Positions 13,801 to 26,169 of a DNA stretch of 64,000 bases are shown piece after piece. This stretch comes from Aristolochia californica (taxonomy: Eukaryota > Streptophyta > Magnoliopsida > Piperales > Aristolochiaceae), in contig JARWKL010000012.1 of the NCBI GenBank assembly GCA_029961685.1, positions 6,972,955 through 7,036,954 of the forward strand, given 5' to 3'. The translations under genes were made by a program, and so were the position numbers. The notes beneath the pieces are model-generated. The model was given only the letters and a program-made list of their open reading frames with translations. It was not told where the DNA came from and searched no databases. How positions within the stretch are numbered: position 1 is the first letter of the stretch; every line of letters begins with the position of its first letter.

Positions 13801-14901
13801 ATTGCAAAACCTGAGATATAAAAACTACAATCCCTAAAAATTACAGAAACTCTTTGGAATTATCTCTTTCTAAATTTTAGCATTGTGCATCTCCATTTTA
13901 GATTTACACTTTTTTCTTAAATAAAAAATTTGAGTTTTCGCTCCCTCTTCATTCTGTAAAAAAAAAAAAAAAAAGGCAAATTGATAACAACAAAATGAAA
14001 ATTTTAGAGTTTATGTATGGAAAAAATTAAAAAAATTAAAAAATGTAATTAAAGAAAATTTATTCACAAACCACAAATGAACACAAAAGTTTTGTTATCC
14101 ATGATTGGGAAATTCCACTAGTTCAACCCTAATAGCTTGAAATTTTACAAGAAAGAGATTTCTTCTGCACGTGTTTTAAAAATGGATATGCTTGCTTGAA
14201 ATATGTTAAAGATGCAAATGACCTATGGATCCAAAGCTTTTAATGAGAATAACAAACGCTCATTAAATTCATAAGTGAACGTGCGACGGGATATTTACCC
14301 GAGTCAAACAAGCCATTATTTTGCCCGTTTGCAAAAAGCTGACCTAACAATCATAGATGAATTGTAAAGTGATTTATCATGTGTAACGGGCTATATTTTT
14401 GTAAGAAATGACTTATGGATAGGTAGTCAACACTCAGTTAAAAATCCTCCGCCTCCCCCTTTTCCCGACGATTGCAAAACCTGAGATATAAAAACTAAAA
14501 AGAGCTTACAATCCCTAAAAATTACAGACACTCTTTTGAATTATCTCTTTCTAAATTTGTGCATTGTGCATCTCCATTTTTGATATACACCTTTTTCTTA
14601 AATCAAAATTTTGAGCTTCGTTCCCCCTACATACCATAAAAAAAAAAAAAGGCAAATTGATAACAACAAAATGAAAATTATAGAGTTTTGTATGGAAAAA
14701 TTTTCAAAAAATAACAAATGTAAGTATAGAAAATTTATTCACACACCACAAACGAACACAAAAGTTTTGTTTTCCAAGTTTGGGAAATTCCACTAGTTCA
14801 ACCCTAATTGCATGGAATTTTACAAGAAAGAGATTTCTTCTACACGTGTTTTAAAAATGGATATGCATGCTTGAAACATGTTAAAGATGCAAATGACCTA
14901 T
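10878..14901 (+). repeat. Units B-C-D-D-D-D
   Basis: Units start at 10878 (B), 11552 (C), 12225 (D), 12883 (D), 13558 (D) and 14227 (D). The apparent run of four D units is really a two-unit segment duplicated once (see 11775-14460). The unit at 12225 is only 658 bp long because of a small loss in GATATAAAAACTACAATCCC near 12483, shared with the unit at 13558. Confidence 0.85.
11775..14460 (+). repeat. Dimeric duplication, period ~1.34 kb
   Basis: Copy 1 is about 11775-13115 and copy 2 about 13108-14460. Both carry AAAAGGAGCTTAAATTCC (11819 and 13152), ATTAGAGACAC, CTCCAATTTACATGTACAC, CTAGTGTACGTG, the short form AAAACTACAATCCC, and TCTGCACGTG with GGATATGCTTGC. Matching starts are 1333 bp (12225 to 13558) and 1344 bp (12883 to 14227) apart. 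CTCCCCGTTTTCCC at both copy starts marks the likely exchange site. This is a recent unequal exchange. Confidence 0.87.
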
Positions 14902-15464
14902 GGATCCAAAGTTTTTAAAGACAATAAAAAACACTCATTAAATTCTCAATGAACGTGCGATGTGATATTTACCAGAGTCAAACAAGCCATTATTTTGCCC
15001 ATTTGAAAAAAGCTGACCTAACAGTCATAGCTGATTGTAAGCTGATTTTTCATTCGTAACGGGCTATATTACTGTAAGAAATGACTTACGGATTGGGAGT
15101 CAACACTCAATTAAAAATCCCCCGCCTCCCCCTTTTCCCGACGATTGCAAAACCTGAGAACTAAAAAATGAAAAGAGCTTACAATCCTTAAAAACTCGCA
15201 GACACTCTTTGGAATTATATCTCTCTACATTTGTGCATTGTGCATCTCCATTTTAGATGTAAACTTTTTTATTAAATCAAAATTTTGAGTTTTCGCTCTC
15301 CCTTCATCCCTTAAACAAAAAAAGTCAAATACATCACAACAAAATGACAATTTTAGAGTTTATGTGTGAAAGAAAATTAAAACAATAACAAATGTAAGTA
15401 TAGCAATTTTTTTCACGCACCACAAATAAACCCAAAAGTTTTGTTTTCCAAGTTTGGGAAATTC

Positions 15465-17190
15465 CACTAGTTCAACCCTAATTGCATGGAATTTTACAAG
15501 AAAGAGATTTCTTCTACACGTGTTTTAAAAATGGATATGCATGCTTGAAACATGTTAAAGATACAAATGACCTATGGATCCAATGCTTTTAAAGAGAATA
15601 ACAAACGTTCATTAAATTCTCAATGAACGTGCGGTGGGATATTTACCAGAGTCAAACAAGCCATTATTTTGCCCGTTTGGAAAAAGCTGACCTAACATTC
15701 ATAGATGAATTTTAAAGTGATTTATCAAGTGTAACTGGCTATATTTTTGTAAGAAATGACTTATGGATAGGGAGTCAACACTCAGTAAAAAATCACCCGC
15801 CTCCCCCTTTTCCCTAAGATTGCAAAACCTGAGATATAAAAACTAAAAAGAGCTTAAATTCCCTAAAAATTACAGACACTCTTTGGAATTATCTCTCTCT
15901 ACATTTGTGCACTGTGCGTCTCCATTTTAAATGTACACTTTTTTCTTAAATCAAAACTTTGAGTTTTCTCTCTCCCTTCATCCCATAAACAAAAAAAGGC
16001 AAATAGATCACAACAAAATGAAAATTTAAGAGTTTATGAATGAAAAAAATTTAAAACAATAACAAATGTATGTAAAGATACTTTATTCACACACCAAAAA
16101 AATTAAAACAATAACAAATGTAAGTATAGAAAAAATTTTCACACACCACAAATGAACACAAAAGTTTTGTTTTCCAAGTTTGGGAAATTCCACTAGCTCA
16201 ACCCTAATAGCTTGGAATTTTACAAGAAGGATATTTATTCTACACGTGGTTTAAAAATGGATATGCAAGCTTGAAACATGTTAAAGATGCAAATGACCTA
16301 TGGATCCAAAGCTTTTAAAGAGAATAACATATGCTCATTAACTTCTCTGGTGAACGTGCGGTGGGATATTTACACGAGTCAAACAAGCCATTATCTTGCC
16401 CGTTTGCAAAAAGCTGACCTAACAATCATTGATGATTGTAACGTGATTTATCATGAGTAACGGGCTATATTTTTGTAAAAAATGACATACGGATTGGGAG
16501 TCAACACTCAATTAAAACTCCCCCGCCTCCCCCTTTTCCCGACGATTGCAAAACCTGAGAACTAAAAACAGAAAAGAGCTCATAATCGTTAAAAATCACA
16601 GTCACTCTTTGGAATTATATCTCTCTACATTTGTGCATTGTGCATCTCCATTTTAGATGTACACTTTTTCCTTAAGTCAAAACTTTGAGTTTTCGTTCTC
16701 CTTTCATGTCGTAAACAAAAAAAAGGTAAATAGATCACAACAAAATGAAAATTTTAGATTTTATGTTTGGAAAAGAATTAAAACCATAAAAATTGTAAGT
16801 AATGAAAATTTATTCACACACCACAAATGAACACAAAATTTTTGTTATCCAAGTTTGGGAAATTCCACTAGTTCAACCCTTATACCTTGAAATTTTACAA
16901 GAAAGAGAATTCTTCTACACGTGTTTAAAAAATGGATATGCATGCTTGAAACCTGTTAAAGATGCAAATGACCTATGGATCCAAAGCTTTTAAAGTGAAT
17001 AACAAACTATCCTTAAATTTTCTAGTGAACGTGCGGTAGGATATTTACCCGAGTCAAACAAGCCATTATTTTTCCTGTTTGCAAAAAGCTGACCTAACAA
17101 TCATAGATGATTGTAATGTGATTTATCTTGAGTAACGGGCTATAGTTTTTTAGGAAATGACATACGGATTGGGAGTCAATAGTCAATTAA
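15465..17190 (+). repeat. Long-range duplicate, copy 2 (partner 1-1670)
   Basis: This is the partner of the left end. It spans the last part of one unit, the C/D chimera at 15576, the D/B/A chimera at 16302 and the start of the B unit at 16977. Scattered single-base differences suggest that the copy is not recent. Confidence 0.72.
16043..16147 (+). repeat. 52 bp tandem duplication inside a unit
   Basis: AAAACAATAACAAATGTA occurs at 16053 and again at 16105, each followed by a GTAAG/GTATG segment and TTCACACACC. The first copy resembles C/D tails (ACCAAAAA) and the second B tails (GTATAGAAAA, ACCACAAATGAACAC). The distance between unit starts here is 726 bp. Confidence 0.85.
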
Positions 17191-17439
17191 AACTACCCCG
17201 CCTCCCCCTTTTCCTGACGATTTCAAAACCTGAGATATAAAAACTAAAAAGATCTTACAATCCCTATAAATTACAAACACTCTTTGGAATTATCTCTCCC
17301 TACATTTGTGCCTTGTGCATCTCAGTTTTAGATGTACACTTTTTTCTTAAATCAAAACTTTGAGTTTTCACTCTCCCTTCATCCCATAAACAAAAAAGAC
17401 AAATAGATCACAACAAAATGAAATTTTAAAGTTTATGTG

Positions 17440-19620
17440 TGAAAAAAAATTAAAAAAATAACAAATGTAAGTAATGAAAATTTATTCACACACAACATAT
17501 GAACACAAAAGTTTTGTTTTCAAAGTTTGGGAAATTCCACTAGTTCAACCCTAATTGCATGGATTTTACAAGAAAGATTTCTTCTACACGTGTTTTAAAA
17601 ATGGATATGCATGCTTGAAACATGTTAAAGATGCAAATGACCTATGGATCCAAAGCTTTTAAAGAGAATAACAAACACTCATTAAATTCTCATTGAACGT
17701 GCTGTGGGATATTTACCAGAGTCAAACAAGCCATTATTTTGCCCGTTTACAAAAAGCGTACCTAACAATCATAGATGATTGTAAAGTGATTTATCATCCG
17801 TAACGAGCTATATTTTTGTAAGAAATGACTTACGCATTGGGAGTCAACACTCAGTTAAAAACACCCCGCCTCCCCCTTTTCCCGACGATTGCAAAACCTG
17901 AGATATAAAAACTAAAAAGAGGTTAAATTCCATAAAAATTGTAGACAATCTTTGGAATTATCTCTCTCTACATTTGTGCATTGTGCGTCTCCATTTTAAA
18001 TGTACACTTTTTTCTTAAATCAAAACTTTGACTTTTCTCTCTCCCTTAATCCCGTAAACAAAAAAAGGCAAATAGATCACAGCAAAAGGAAAATTTTAGA
18101 GTTTATGTATGAAAAAAATTTAAAACAATAACAAATGTAAGTAAATAAAATTAATTCACAAACCACAAATGAACACAAAAGTTCTGTTATCCAAGACAGC
18201 GAAATTCCACTAGTTCAACCCAAATAGCTTGGAATTTTACAAGAAAGAGATTTCTTCTACACGTGTTTTAAAAATGGATATGCATGCTTGAAACATATTA
18301 AAGATGCAAATGACATATGGATCCAAAGCTTTTAATGACTATTACAAACACTCATTAAATTCTGAAGTGAACGTGCGACGGGATATTCTACCCGAGTCAA
18401 ACAAGCCATTATTTTGCCCGTTTGAAAAAAGCTGACCTAACAATCATAGATCATTGTAAAGTAATTTTCATCCGCAATGGGAAATATTATTGTAAGAATT
18501 GACTCACGGATTGGGAGTCAAAACTCAATTAAAAATCCCCTGCCTCCCCTTTTCCCGACGATTGCAAAACCTGAGAAGTAAAAACTGAAAAGAGCTTACA
18601 ATCCATAAAAATAAAAGATACACTTTGGAATTATATCTCTCTACATTTGTGCAATGTGCATCTCCATTTTAGATGTACATTTTTTTCTTAAATTTAAATT
18701 TTGAGTTTTCGCTCCTCTTTCATACCGTAAAAAAAAAAAAAAAAAGGCAAAAAGATAACAACCAAATGAAATTTTTGGAGTTTATGTATGGAAAAAGTTT
18801 TAAAAAATAAAAAATGTAAGTAAAGAAAATTTATTCAAAAACCACAAATGAACACAAAATTTTTGTTATCCAAGATTGGGAAATTCCACTAGTTCAATCG
18901 TAATAGTTTGGAATTTTACAAGAAAGAGATTTCTTCTACACGTGTTTGAAAAATGGATATGCATGCTTGAAACATGTAAAGATGCAAATGACCTATGGAT
19001 CCAAAGCTTTTAATGAGAATAACAAATGCTCATTAAATTGTCTAGTGAACGTGCGGCGGGATATTTACTAGAGTCAAACAAGAAATTATTTTGCCCGTTT
19101 GCAAAAAGCTGACCTAGCAATCATGGATGATTGTAAAGTGATTTATCATTCATAACGGGCTATATTATTGTAAGAAATGAATTACGAATTGGGAGTCAAC
19201 ACTCAATTAAAAATCCCCAGCCTACCCCTTTTCCCGACGATTGCAAAACCTGAGAACTACAAACTGAAAAGAGCAAACAATCCTTAAATATCACAGACAC
19301 TCTTTGCAATTATATCTCTTTACATTTGTGCATTGTGCATCTCCATTTTAGATATACTCTTTTTTCTTAAATAAAAACTTTGAGTTTTCGTTCTCCCTTC
19401 ATGCCATAAACAAAAAAAGGTAAATAGATCACAAAAAAATGAAAATTTTAGAGTTTATGTATGGAAAAAATTTAAAACAATAACAAATGTAATTTATGAA
19501 AATTTATTCACACACCACAAATGAACACAAAATTTTTATTATCCAAGATTGGGAAATTCCACTTGTTCAACCCTAATAGCTTGGAATTTTCAGAGAAAGA
19601 GATTTCTTCTACACGTGTTT
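17440..19620 (+). repeat. Long-range duplicate, copy 1 (partner 26170-28350)
   Basis: Rare features shared with 26170-28350 are TTCACACACAACA, CATGGATTTTACAAGAAAG followed directly by ATTTCTTC (three bases short), GTAAATAAAATTAATTCAC, TTTTCGCTCCTCTTTCATAC, TTATTCAAAAACCAC, CGCC- or AGCCTACCCC, and CTTAAATATCA with CTTTGCAATTATATC. The offset stays at 8730-8733 bp along the whole stretch. Confidence 0.85.
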
Positions 19621-19741
19621 TAAAAATGGATATGCATGCTTGAAACATGTTAAAGATGCAAATGACCTATGGATCCAAAGCTTTTAATGGGAATACGAAA
19701 CGCTCATTAAATTCTGAAGTGAATGTGCGGCAGGATATTTA

Positions 19742-19850
19742 CCAGAGTCAAACAAACCATTATTTTGCCCATTTACAAAAAGCTTACCTAACAATCATAG
19801 ATGATTGTAAAGTGATTTATCATCCGTAACGAGCTATATTTTTGTAAGAA
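19742..19850 (+). other. C-type conversion patch inside an A unit
   Basis: The unit at 19671 starts as A (CTGAAGTG) and ends as A (AATCCCCCGCC, GAGAACTAAAAACTG). Between about 19742 and 19850 it reads as C: ACCAGAGTC, TTTACAAAAAGCTTACC, ATCATCCGTAAC, TATATTTTTG. A short internal tract of another subtype with A on both sides is what gene conversion or a double exchange leaves. Confidence 0.72.
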
Positions 19851-22800
19851 ATGACTTACGGTTTGGGAGTCAACAGTCAATTAAAAATCCCCCGCCTCCC
19901 CCTTTTCTCGATGATTGCAAAACCTGAGAACTAAAAACTGAATAGAGCTCACAATCCTTAAATATCACAGACACTCTTTGCAATTATATCTCTCTACATT
20001 TGTGCATTGTGCATCGCCATTTTAGATATACACTTTTTTCTTAAATCAAAACTTTGATTTTTCGTTCTCCCTTCATGCCGTAAACAAAAAAAGGTAAATA
20101 GATCACAACAAAATGAAAATTTTAGAGTTTATGTGTGGAAAAAAATTAAAACAAATCACAAATTTAAGTTATGAAAATTTATTCACACACCACAAATGAA
20201 CACAAAATTTTTGTTATCCAAGTTTGGGAAATTCCACTTGTTCTACCCTAATAGCTTGGAATTTTACAAGAAAGAGATTTCTTCTACACGTGTTTTAAAA
20301 ATGGATATGGATGCTTGAAATATGTTAAAGATACAAATGACCTACGGATCCAAAGCTTTTAATGGGAATAAGAAACGCTCATTAAATTCCGAAGTGAATG
20401 TGCGGCAGGACATTTACCCGAGTCAAACAAGCCATTATTTTGCCCGTTTGCAAAAAGCTGACCTAACAATCATAGATGATTGTAAAGTGATTTTTCTTTC
20501 ATAACGGGCTATATTATTGTAAGAAATGACGTACGGATTGGGAGTCAACACTCAATTCAAAATCCCCAGCCTCCCCCTTTTTTCGACGATTGCAAAACCT
20601 GAGAACTAAAAACTGAAAAGAGCTCACAATCCTTAAATATCACAGACATTCATTGCAATTATATCTCTCTACATTTGTGCATTGTGCATCTCCATTTTAG
20701 ATGTACACTTTTTTCTTCAATCGAAAACTTTGAGTTTTCGTTCTCCCTTCATGCCGTAAACAAAAAAAGGTAAATAGATCACAACAAAATAAAAAATTTT
20801 GAGTTTATGTATGGAAAAAAATTAAAACAATAACAAATGTAAGTAATGAAAATTTATTCACACACCACACATCAACACAAAATTTTTGTTATCCAAGATT
20901 AAGAAATTCCACTAGTTCAACCCTAATAGCTTGGAATTTTGCAAGAAAGAGATTTCTTCTACACGTGTTTTAAAAATGGATATGCATGTTTGAAACATGT
21001 TAAAGAAGCAAATGACCTATGGAGCCAAAGCTTTTAATGAGAATAACAAACGCTCATTAAATTTTGAAGGGAACGTGCAGCGGGGTATTTACCCGAGTCA
21101 AACATGCCATTATTTTGCCCGTTTGCAAAATGCTGACCTTACAATCATAGGTGATTGTAAAGTGATTTTTCATTCATAACGGGCTATATTATTGTAAGAA
21201 ATGACTTACGGATTGGGAGTCAACACTCACTTAAAAATCCCCCGCCTCCCCCTTTTCCCAATGATTGAAAATCCAGAGAACTAAAAACTGAAAAGAGCTC
21301 ACAATCCTTAAAAATCACAAATACTCTTTGGAATTATATCTCTCTGCATTTGCGCATTGTGCATCTCCATTTTAAATGTACTTTTTTTTCTTAAATCAAA
21401 ACTTTCAGTTTTCGTTCTCCCTTCATGCCGTAAACAAAAAAAGGTAAATAGATCACAACAAAATCAAAATTTTAGAGTTTATGTATGGAAATAAATTAAA
21501 ACAATAACAAATGTAAGTAATGAAAATTTTTTCACATTGCACAAATGAACACAAAATTATATTAATCCAAGTTTAGGAAATTCCACTAGTTCAACCCTAA
21601 TAGCTTGAAATTTGCAAGAAAAAGAATTCTTCTACACGTGTTTTAAAAATGGATATGCATGCTTGAAACATGTTAAAGATGCAAATGACCTATGGATCCA
21701 AAGCTTTTAATGAGAATAAAAAACACTCATTAAATTCTGAAGTGAACGTGCGGCGGGATATTTACCCGAGTCAAACAAGCCATTATTTTGCCCGTTTGCA
21801 AAAAGCTGACCTAACACTCATAGATGATTGTAAACTGATTTTTCATTCGTAACAGGCTATATTATTGTAAGAAATGACTCACGGATTGGGAATCAACACT
21901 CAATTAAAAATCCCCCGCCTCCCCCTTTTCCCGATGATTGCAAAACCTGAGAACTAAAAACTGAAAAAGAGCTCACAATCCTTAAAAATCACAGACACTC
22001 TTTGGAATTATATCTCTCTACATTTGTGCATTGTGCATCTTCATTTTAGATGTACACTAAATCAAAACTTTGAGTTTTCGTTCTCCCTTCATGCCGTAAA
22101 CAAAAAAAGGTAAATAGATCAGAACAAAATAAAAATTTTAGAGTCTATGTATGGAAAAAATTTATAACCATAACAAATGTAAGTAATGAAAATTTATTCA
22201 CACACCACAAATGAACACAAAATTTTTGTTATCTAGGAATGGGAAATTCCACTTGTTCAACCTTAATAGCTTGGAATTTTCGGAGAAAGAGTTTTCTTCT
22301 ACACGTGTTTTAAAACTGGATATGCATGCTTGAAACATGTTAAAGATGCAAATGACCTATGGATCCAAAGCTTTTAATGGGAATAACAAAAGCTCATTAA
22401 ATTCTGAAGTGAACGTGCGGCAGGATATTTACCCGAGTCAAACAAGCCATTATTTTGCCCGTTTGCAAAAAGCTGACCTAACAATCATAAATGATTGTAA
22501 AGTGATTTTTCATTCGTAATGGGCTATATTATTGTAAGAAATGACTTATGGATTGGGAGTCGACACTCAATTAAAAATCCTCCACCTCCCCCTTTTCCCG
22601 ACGATTGCAAAACCTGAGAACTAAAAACTGAAAAGAGCTCACAATCCTTAAATATCACAGACACTCTTTACAATTATATCTCTCTACATTTGTGCATTGT
22701 GCATCTCCATTTTAGATGTACACTTTTTTCTTCAATCAAAACTTTGAGTTTTCATTCTCCCTTCATGCCGTAAAAAAAAAAAAGGTAAATAGATCACAAC

Positions 22801-23477
22801 AAAATGAAAATTTTAGGGTTTATGTATGGGAGAAAATTAAAACAATAACAAATGTAAGTAATGAAAATTTATTCACAGACCACAAATCAACCCAAAATTT
22901 TTGTTATCCAAGATTGGGAAATTCCACTAGTTCAACCCTAATAGATTGGAATTTTACAAGAAACAGATTTCTTCTACACGTGTTTTAAAAATGGATATGC
23001 ATGCTTGAAATATGTTAAAGTAGCAAATGACCTATGGATCCAAAGCTTTTAATGAGAATAACAAACGCTCATTAAATTCTGAAGTGAACGTGAGGCGGGA
23101 TATTTACCTGAGTGAAACAAGCCATTATTTTTCCCGTTTGCAAAAAGCTGACCTAACAATCATAGATGATTGTAAAGTGATTTTTCATTCGTAACAGACT
23201 ATATTATTGTAAGAAATGACTTACGGATTGGGAGTCAACACTCATTTAAAAATCCCCTGTCTCCCCCTTTTCCAGACAATTGTAAACCCTGAGAACTAAA
23301 AACTGAAAAGAGCTTACAATCCATAAAAATCACAGACACTCTTTGGAATTATATCTCTCTACATTTGTGCATTGTGCATCTCCATTTTAGATGTACACTT
23401 TTTTCTTAAATCAAAACTTTGAGTTTTCGTTCTCCCTTCTTGCCGTAAACAAAAAAAGGTAAATAGATCACAACAAA

Positions 23478-23490
23478 ATGAAAAATTAAA
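23478..23490 (+). other. Deletion scar, ~24 bp
   Basis: AAAATGAAAAATTAAAAC replaces the usual AAAATGAAAATTTTAGAGTT plus TATG segment, so the unit at 23036 is only 648 bp. A-rich microhomology lies at the join. Confidence 0.8.
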
Positions 23491-24357
23491 ACAATAACAA
23501 ATGTAAGTAATGAAAATTTATTCACACACCACAAATGAACACAACATTTTGTTATCCAAGATTTGGAAATTCCACAAGTTCAACCCTAATAGGTTGGAAT
23601 TTTACAAGAAAGAGATTTCTTCTACACGTGTTTTAAAAACGGTTATGCACGCATGAAACATGGTAGAGATGCAACTGACCTATGGATCCAAAGCTTTTAA
23701 TGAGAATAACGAACGCTCATTAAATTCTGAAGTGAACGTGCGGCGGGATATTTACCCGAGTCAAAAAAGAAATTAGTTTTCCCATTTGCAAAAAGATGAC
23801 CTAACAATCATAGATGATTGTAAACTGATTTTTCATTCGTAACGGGCTATATTATTGTAAGAAATGACTTAAGGATTGGGAGTCAACACTCAATTAAAAA
23901 TCCCTGGCCTCCCCCTTTTCCCGATGATTGCAAAACCTGAGAACTAAAAACTGAAAAGAGCTCACAATCCTTAAAAATCACAGACTCTCTTTGGAATTGA
24001 ATCTCTCTACATTTGTGCATTGTGCATCTCCTTTTTAGATGTACACTTTTTTCTTAAATCAAAACTTTGAGTTTTCGTTCTCCCTTCATGCCGTAAACGA
24101 AAAAAGGTAAACAGATCCCAACAAATTGAAAATTTTAGAGTCTATGTACGGAAAAAAATTATAACCATAACAAATATAAGTAATGAAAATTTATTCACAC
24201 ATCACAAATGAACACAAAATTTTTGTTATCCAAGTTTTGGAAATTCCACTAGTTCAACCCTAATAGCTTGAAATTTTTCAAGAAAGAGAATTCTTCTGCA
24301 TGTGTTTTAAAAATGGATAAGCATGCTTGAAACATGTTAAAGATTCAAATGACTTAT

Positions 24358-25032
24358 GGATCCAAAGCTTTTAATGAGAATAACAAACACTCATTAATTT
24401 CTCTAGTGAACGTGCGGCGGGATATTTACCCGAGTCATACAAGCCATTATTTTGCCCGTTTGCAAAAAGCTGACCTAACAATCATAGATGATTGTAATGT
24501 GATTTATCATGAGTAATGGGCTATATTTTTGTAAGAAATGACTGACGGATTGGGAGTCAACAGTCAGTTAAAAATACCCCGCCTCCCCCTTTTCCCGACG
24601 ATTGCAAAATCTGAGATATAAAAACTAAAACGATCTTACAATCCCTAAAAATTAGAAACACACTTTGGAATTATCTCTCCCTACATTTGTGCATTGTGCA
24701 TCTCCATTTTAGATGTACACTTTTTTCTTCAATCAAAACTTTGAGTTTTCGCTCTCCCTTCATCCCGTATACAAAACAAAGGCAAATAGATCACAACAAA
24801 ATTAAAATTTTAGAGTTTATGTGTGAAAAAAAATTAAAACGATAACAAATGTAAGTATAGAAAATTTATTCCCACACCACAAATGAACACAAAAGTCTTG
24901 TTTTCCAAGTTTGGGAAATTCCACTAGTTCAACACTAATTGCATGGAATTTTACAAGAAAGAGATTTCTTCTAAACGTGTTTTAAAAATGGATATGCATG
25001 CTTGAAACATGTTAAAGAAGCGAATGACCTAT
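24358..25032 (+). repeat. Reference unit, subtype B (675 bp)
   Basis: B markers: TTCTCTAGTGAACG after the HindIII-type site, GATTGTAATGTGATTTATC, the tag ATCATGAGTAA, CAACAGTCAGTTAAAAATACCCC, a GATCTTACAATCCC segment, ATTATCTCTCCCTAC, TTATGTGTGAAAAAAAATT, GTAAGTATAGAAAATT, GTTTTCCAAGTTTGGG and CTAATTGCATGG at the end. Confidence 0.85.
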
Positions 25033-26169
25033 GGATCCAAAGCTTTTAAAGAGAATAACATACTCTCATTAAATTCTCAATGAACGTCCGATGGGATATT
25101 TACCTGAGTGAAACAAGCCTTTATTTTGCCCGTTTACTAAAAGCTTACCTAACAATCATAGATGATTGTAAAGTGATTTATCATCCGTTACAGGCTATAT
25201 TTTTGTAAGAAATGATTTACGGATTGGGAGTCAACACTCAGTTAAAAACACCCCGCCTCCCCCTTTTCCCGACGATTGCAAAACCTGAGATATAAAAACT
25301 AAAAAGAGCTCAAATTCCCTCAAAATTATAGACACTCTTTGGAATTATCTCTGTCTACATTTGTGCACTGTGTGTCTCCATTTTAAATGTACACTTTTTT
25401 CTTAAATCAAAACTTTGAGTTTTCTCTCTCCCTTCATCCTGTAAACAAAAAAAGGTAAATAGATCACCAAAAAATGAAAATTTTAAAGTTTATGTATGGA
25501 AAAAATTTAAAACAATAACAAATGTAAGTAAAGAAAATTTATTCACACACCAAAAATGAACACAAAACTTTTGTTACCAGAGTTTGGGAAATTCCACTAG
25601 TTCAACCCTAATAGGTTGGAGTTTTACAAGAAAGAGATTTCTTCTACACGTATTTAAAAATGGATATGCAAGCTTGAAACATGTTAAAGATGCAAATGAC
25701 CTATGGATCCAAAGCTTTTAAAGAGTATAACATACCCTCATTAAATTCTCTGGTGAACGTGTGGTGGGATATTTACACAAGTCGAACAAGCCATTACTTG
25801 CCCGTTTGCAAAAAGCTGACATAACAATCATAGATGAATTGTAAAGTGATTTATCTTGTGTAATGGGCTACATTTTTGTAAGAAATGACTTATGGATAGG
25901 GAGTCAACACTCAGTTAAAAATCCCCCGCCTCCCCCTTTTCCCAACGATTGCAAAACCTGAGAACTAAAAACTGAAAAGAGCTTACAATCCTTAAAAATC
26001 ACAGACACTCTATGCAATTATATCTCTCTACATTTGTGCATAGTGCATCTCCATTTTAGATGTACACTTTTTTCTTCAATCAAAACTTTGAATTTTCTTT
26101 CTCCCTTCATGTCGTAAACATAAAAAGGTAACTAGATCACAACCAAATGAAAATTTTAGAGTTTATGTA

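Larger units (their letters stand above)
14902..19670 (+). repeat. Mixed units A-D-B-B-C-A-A
   Basis: Units start at 14902 (C start, A tag), 15576 (C start, D tag), 16302 (D start, B tag, A tail), 16977 (B), 17646 (C), 18319 (A) and 18997 (A). The first three are chimeras. The 15576-16977 part repeats the left end of the window; the 17440-19620 part is repeated again at 26170-28350. The unit beginning at 15576 is 726 bp long because of an internal 52 bp duplication near 16043. Confidence 0.83.
19671..24357 (+). repeat. Run of A-type units, first with a C patch
   Basis: Units start at 19671, 20346, 21021, 21694, 22361, 23036 and 23684. All have the A start (CTGAAGTG) and A tail (GAGAACTAAAAACTG); most have the TTCATTCGTAAC or TTCATTCATAAC tag. 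The first has an A start and A tail but a C-type middle. Units at 19671 and 22361 share TTGGAATTTTC(A/G)GAGAAAGAG just upstream (2690 bp apart, four units), and those at 21694 and 23684 share AGAGTCTATGTA with TATAACCATAAC in their tails (about 1995 bp, three units), so longer periods overlap within the run. Confidence 0.84.
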
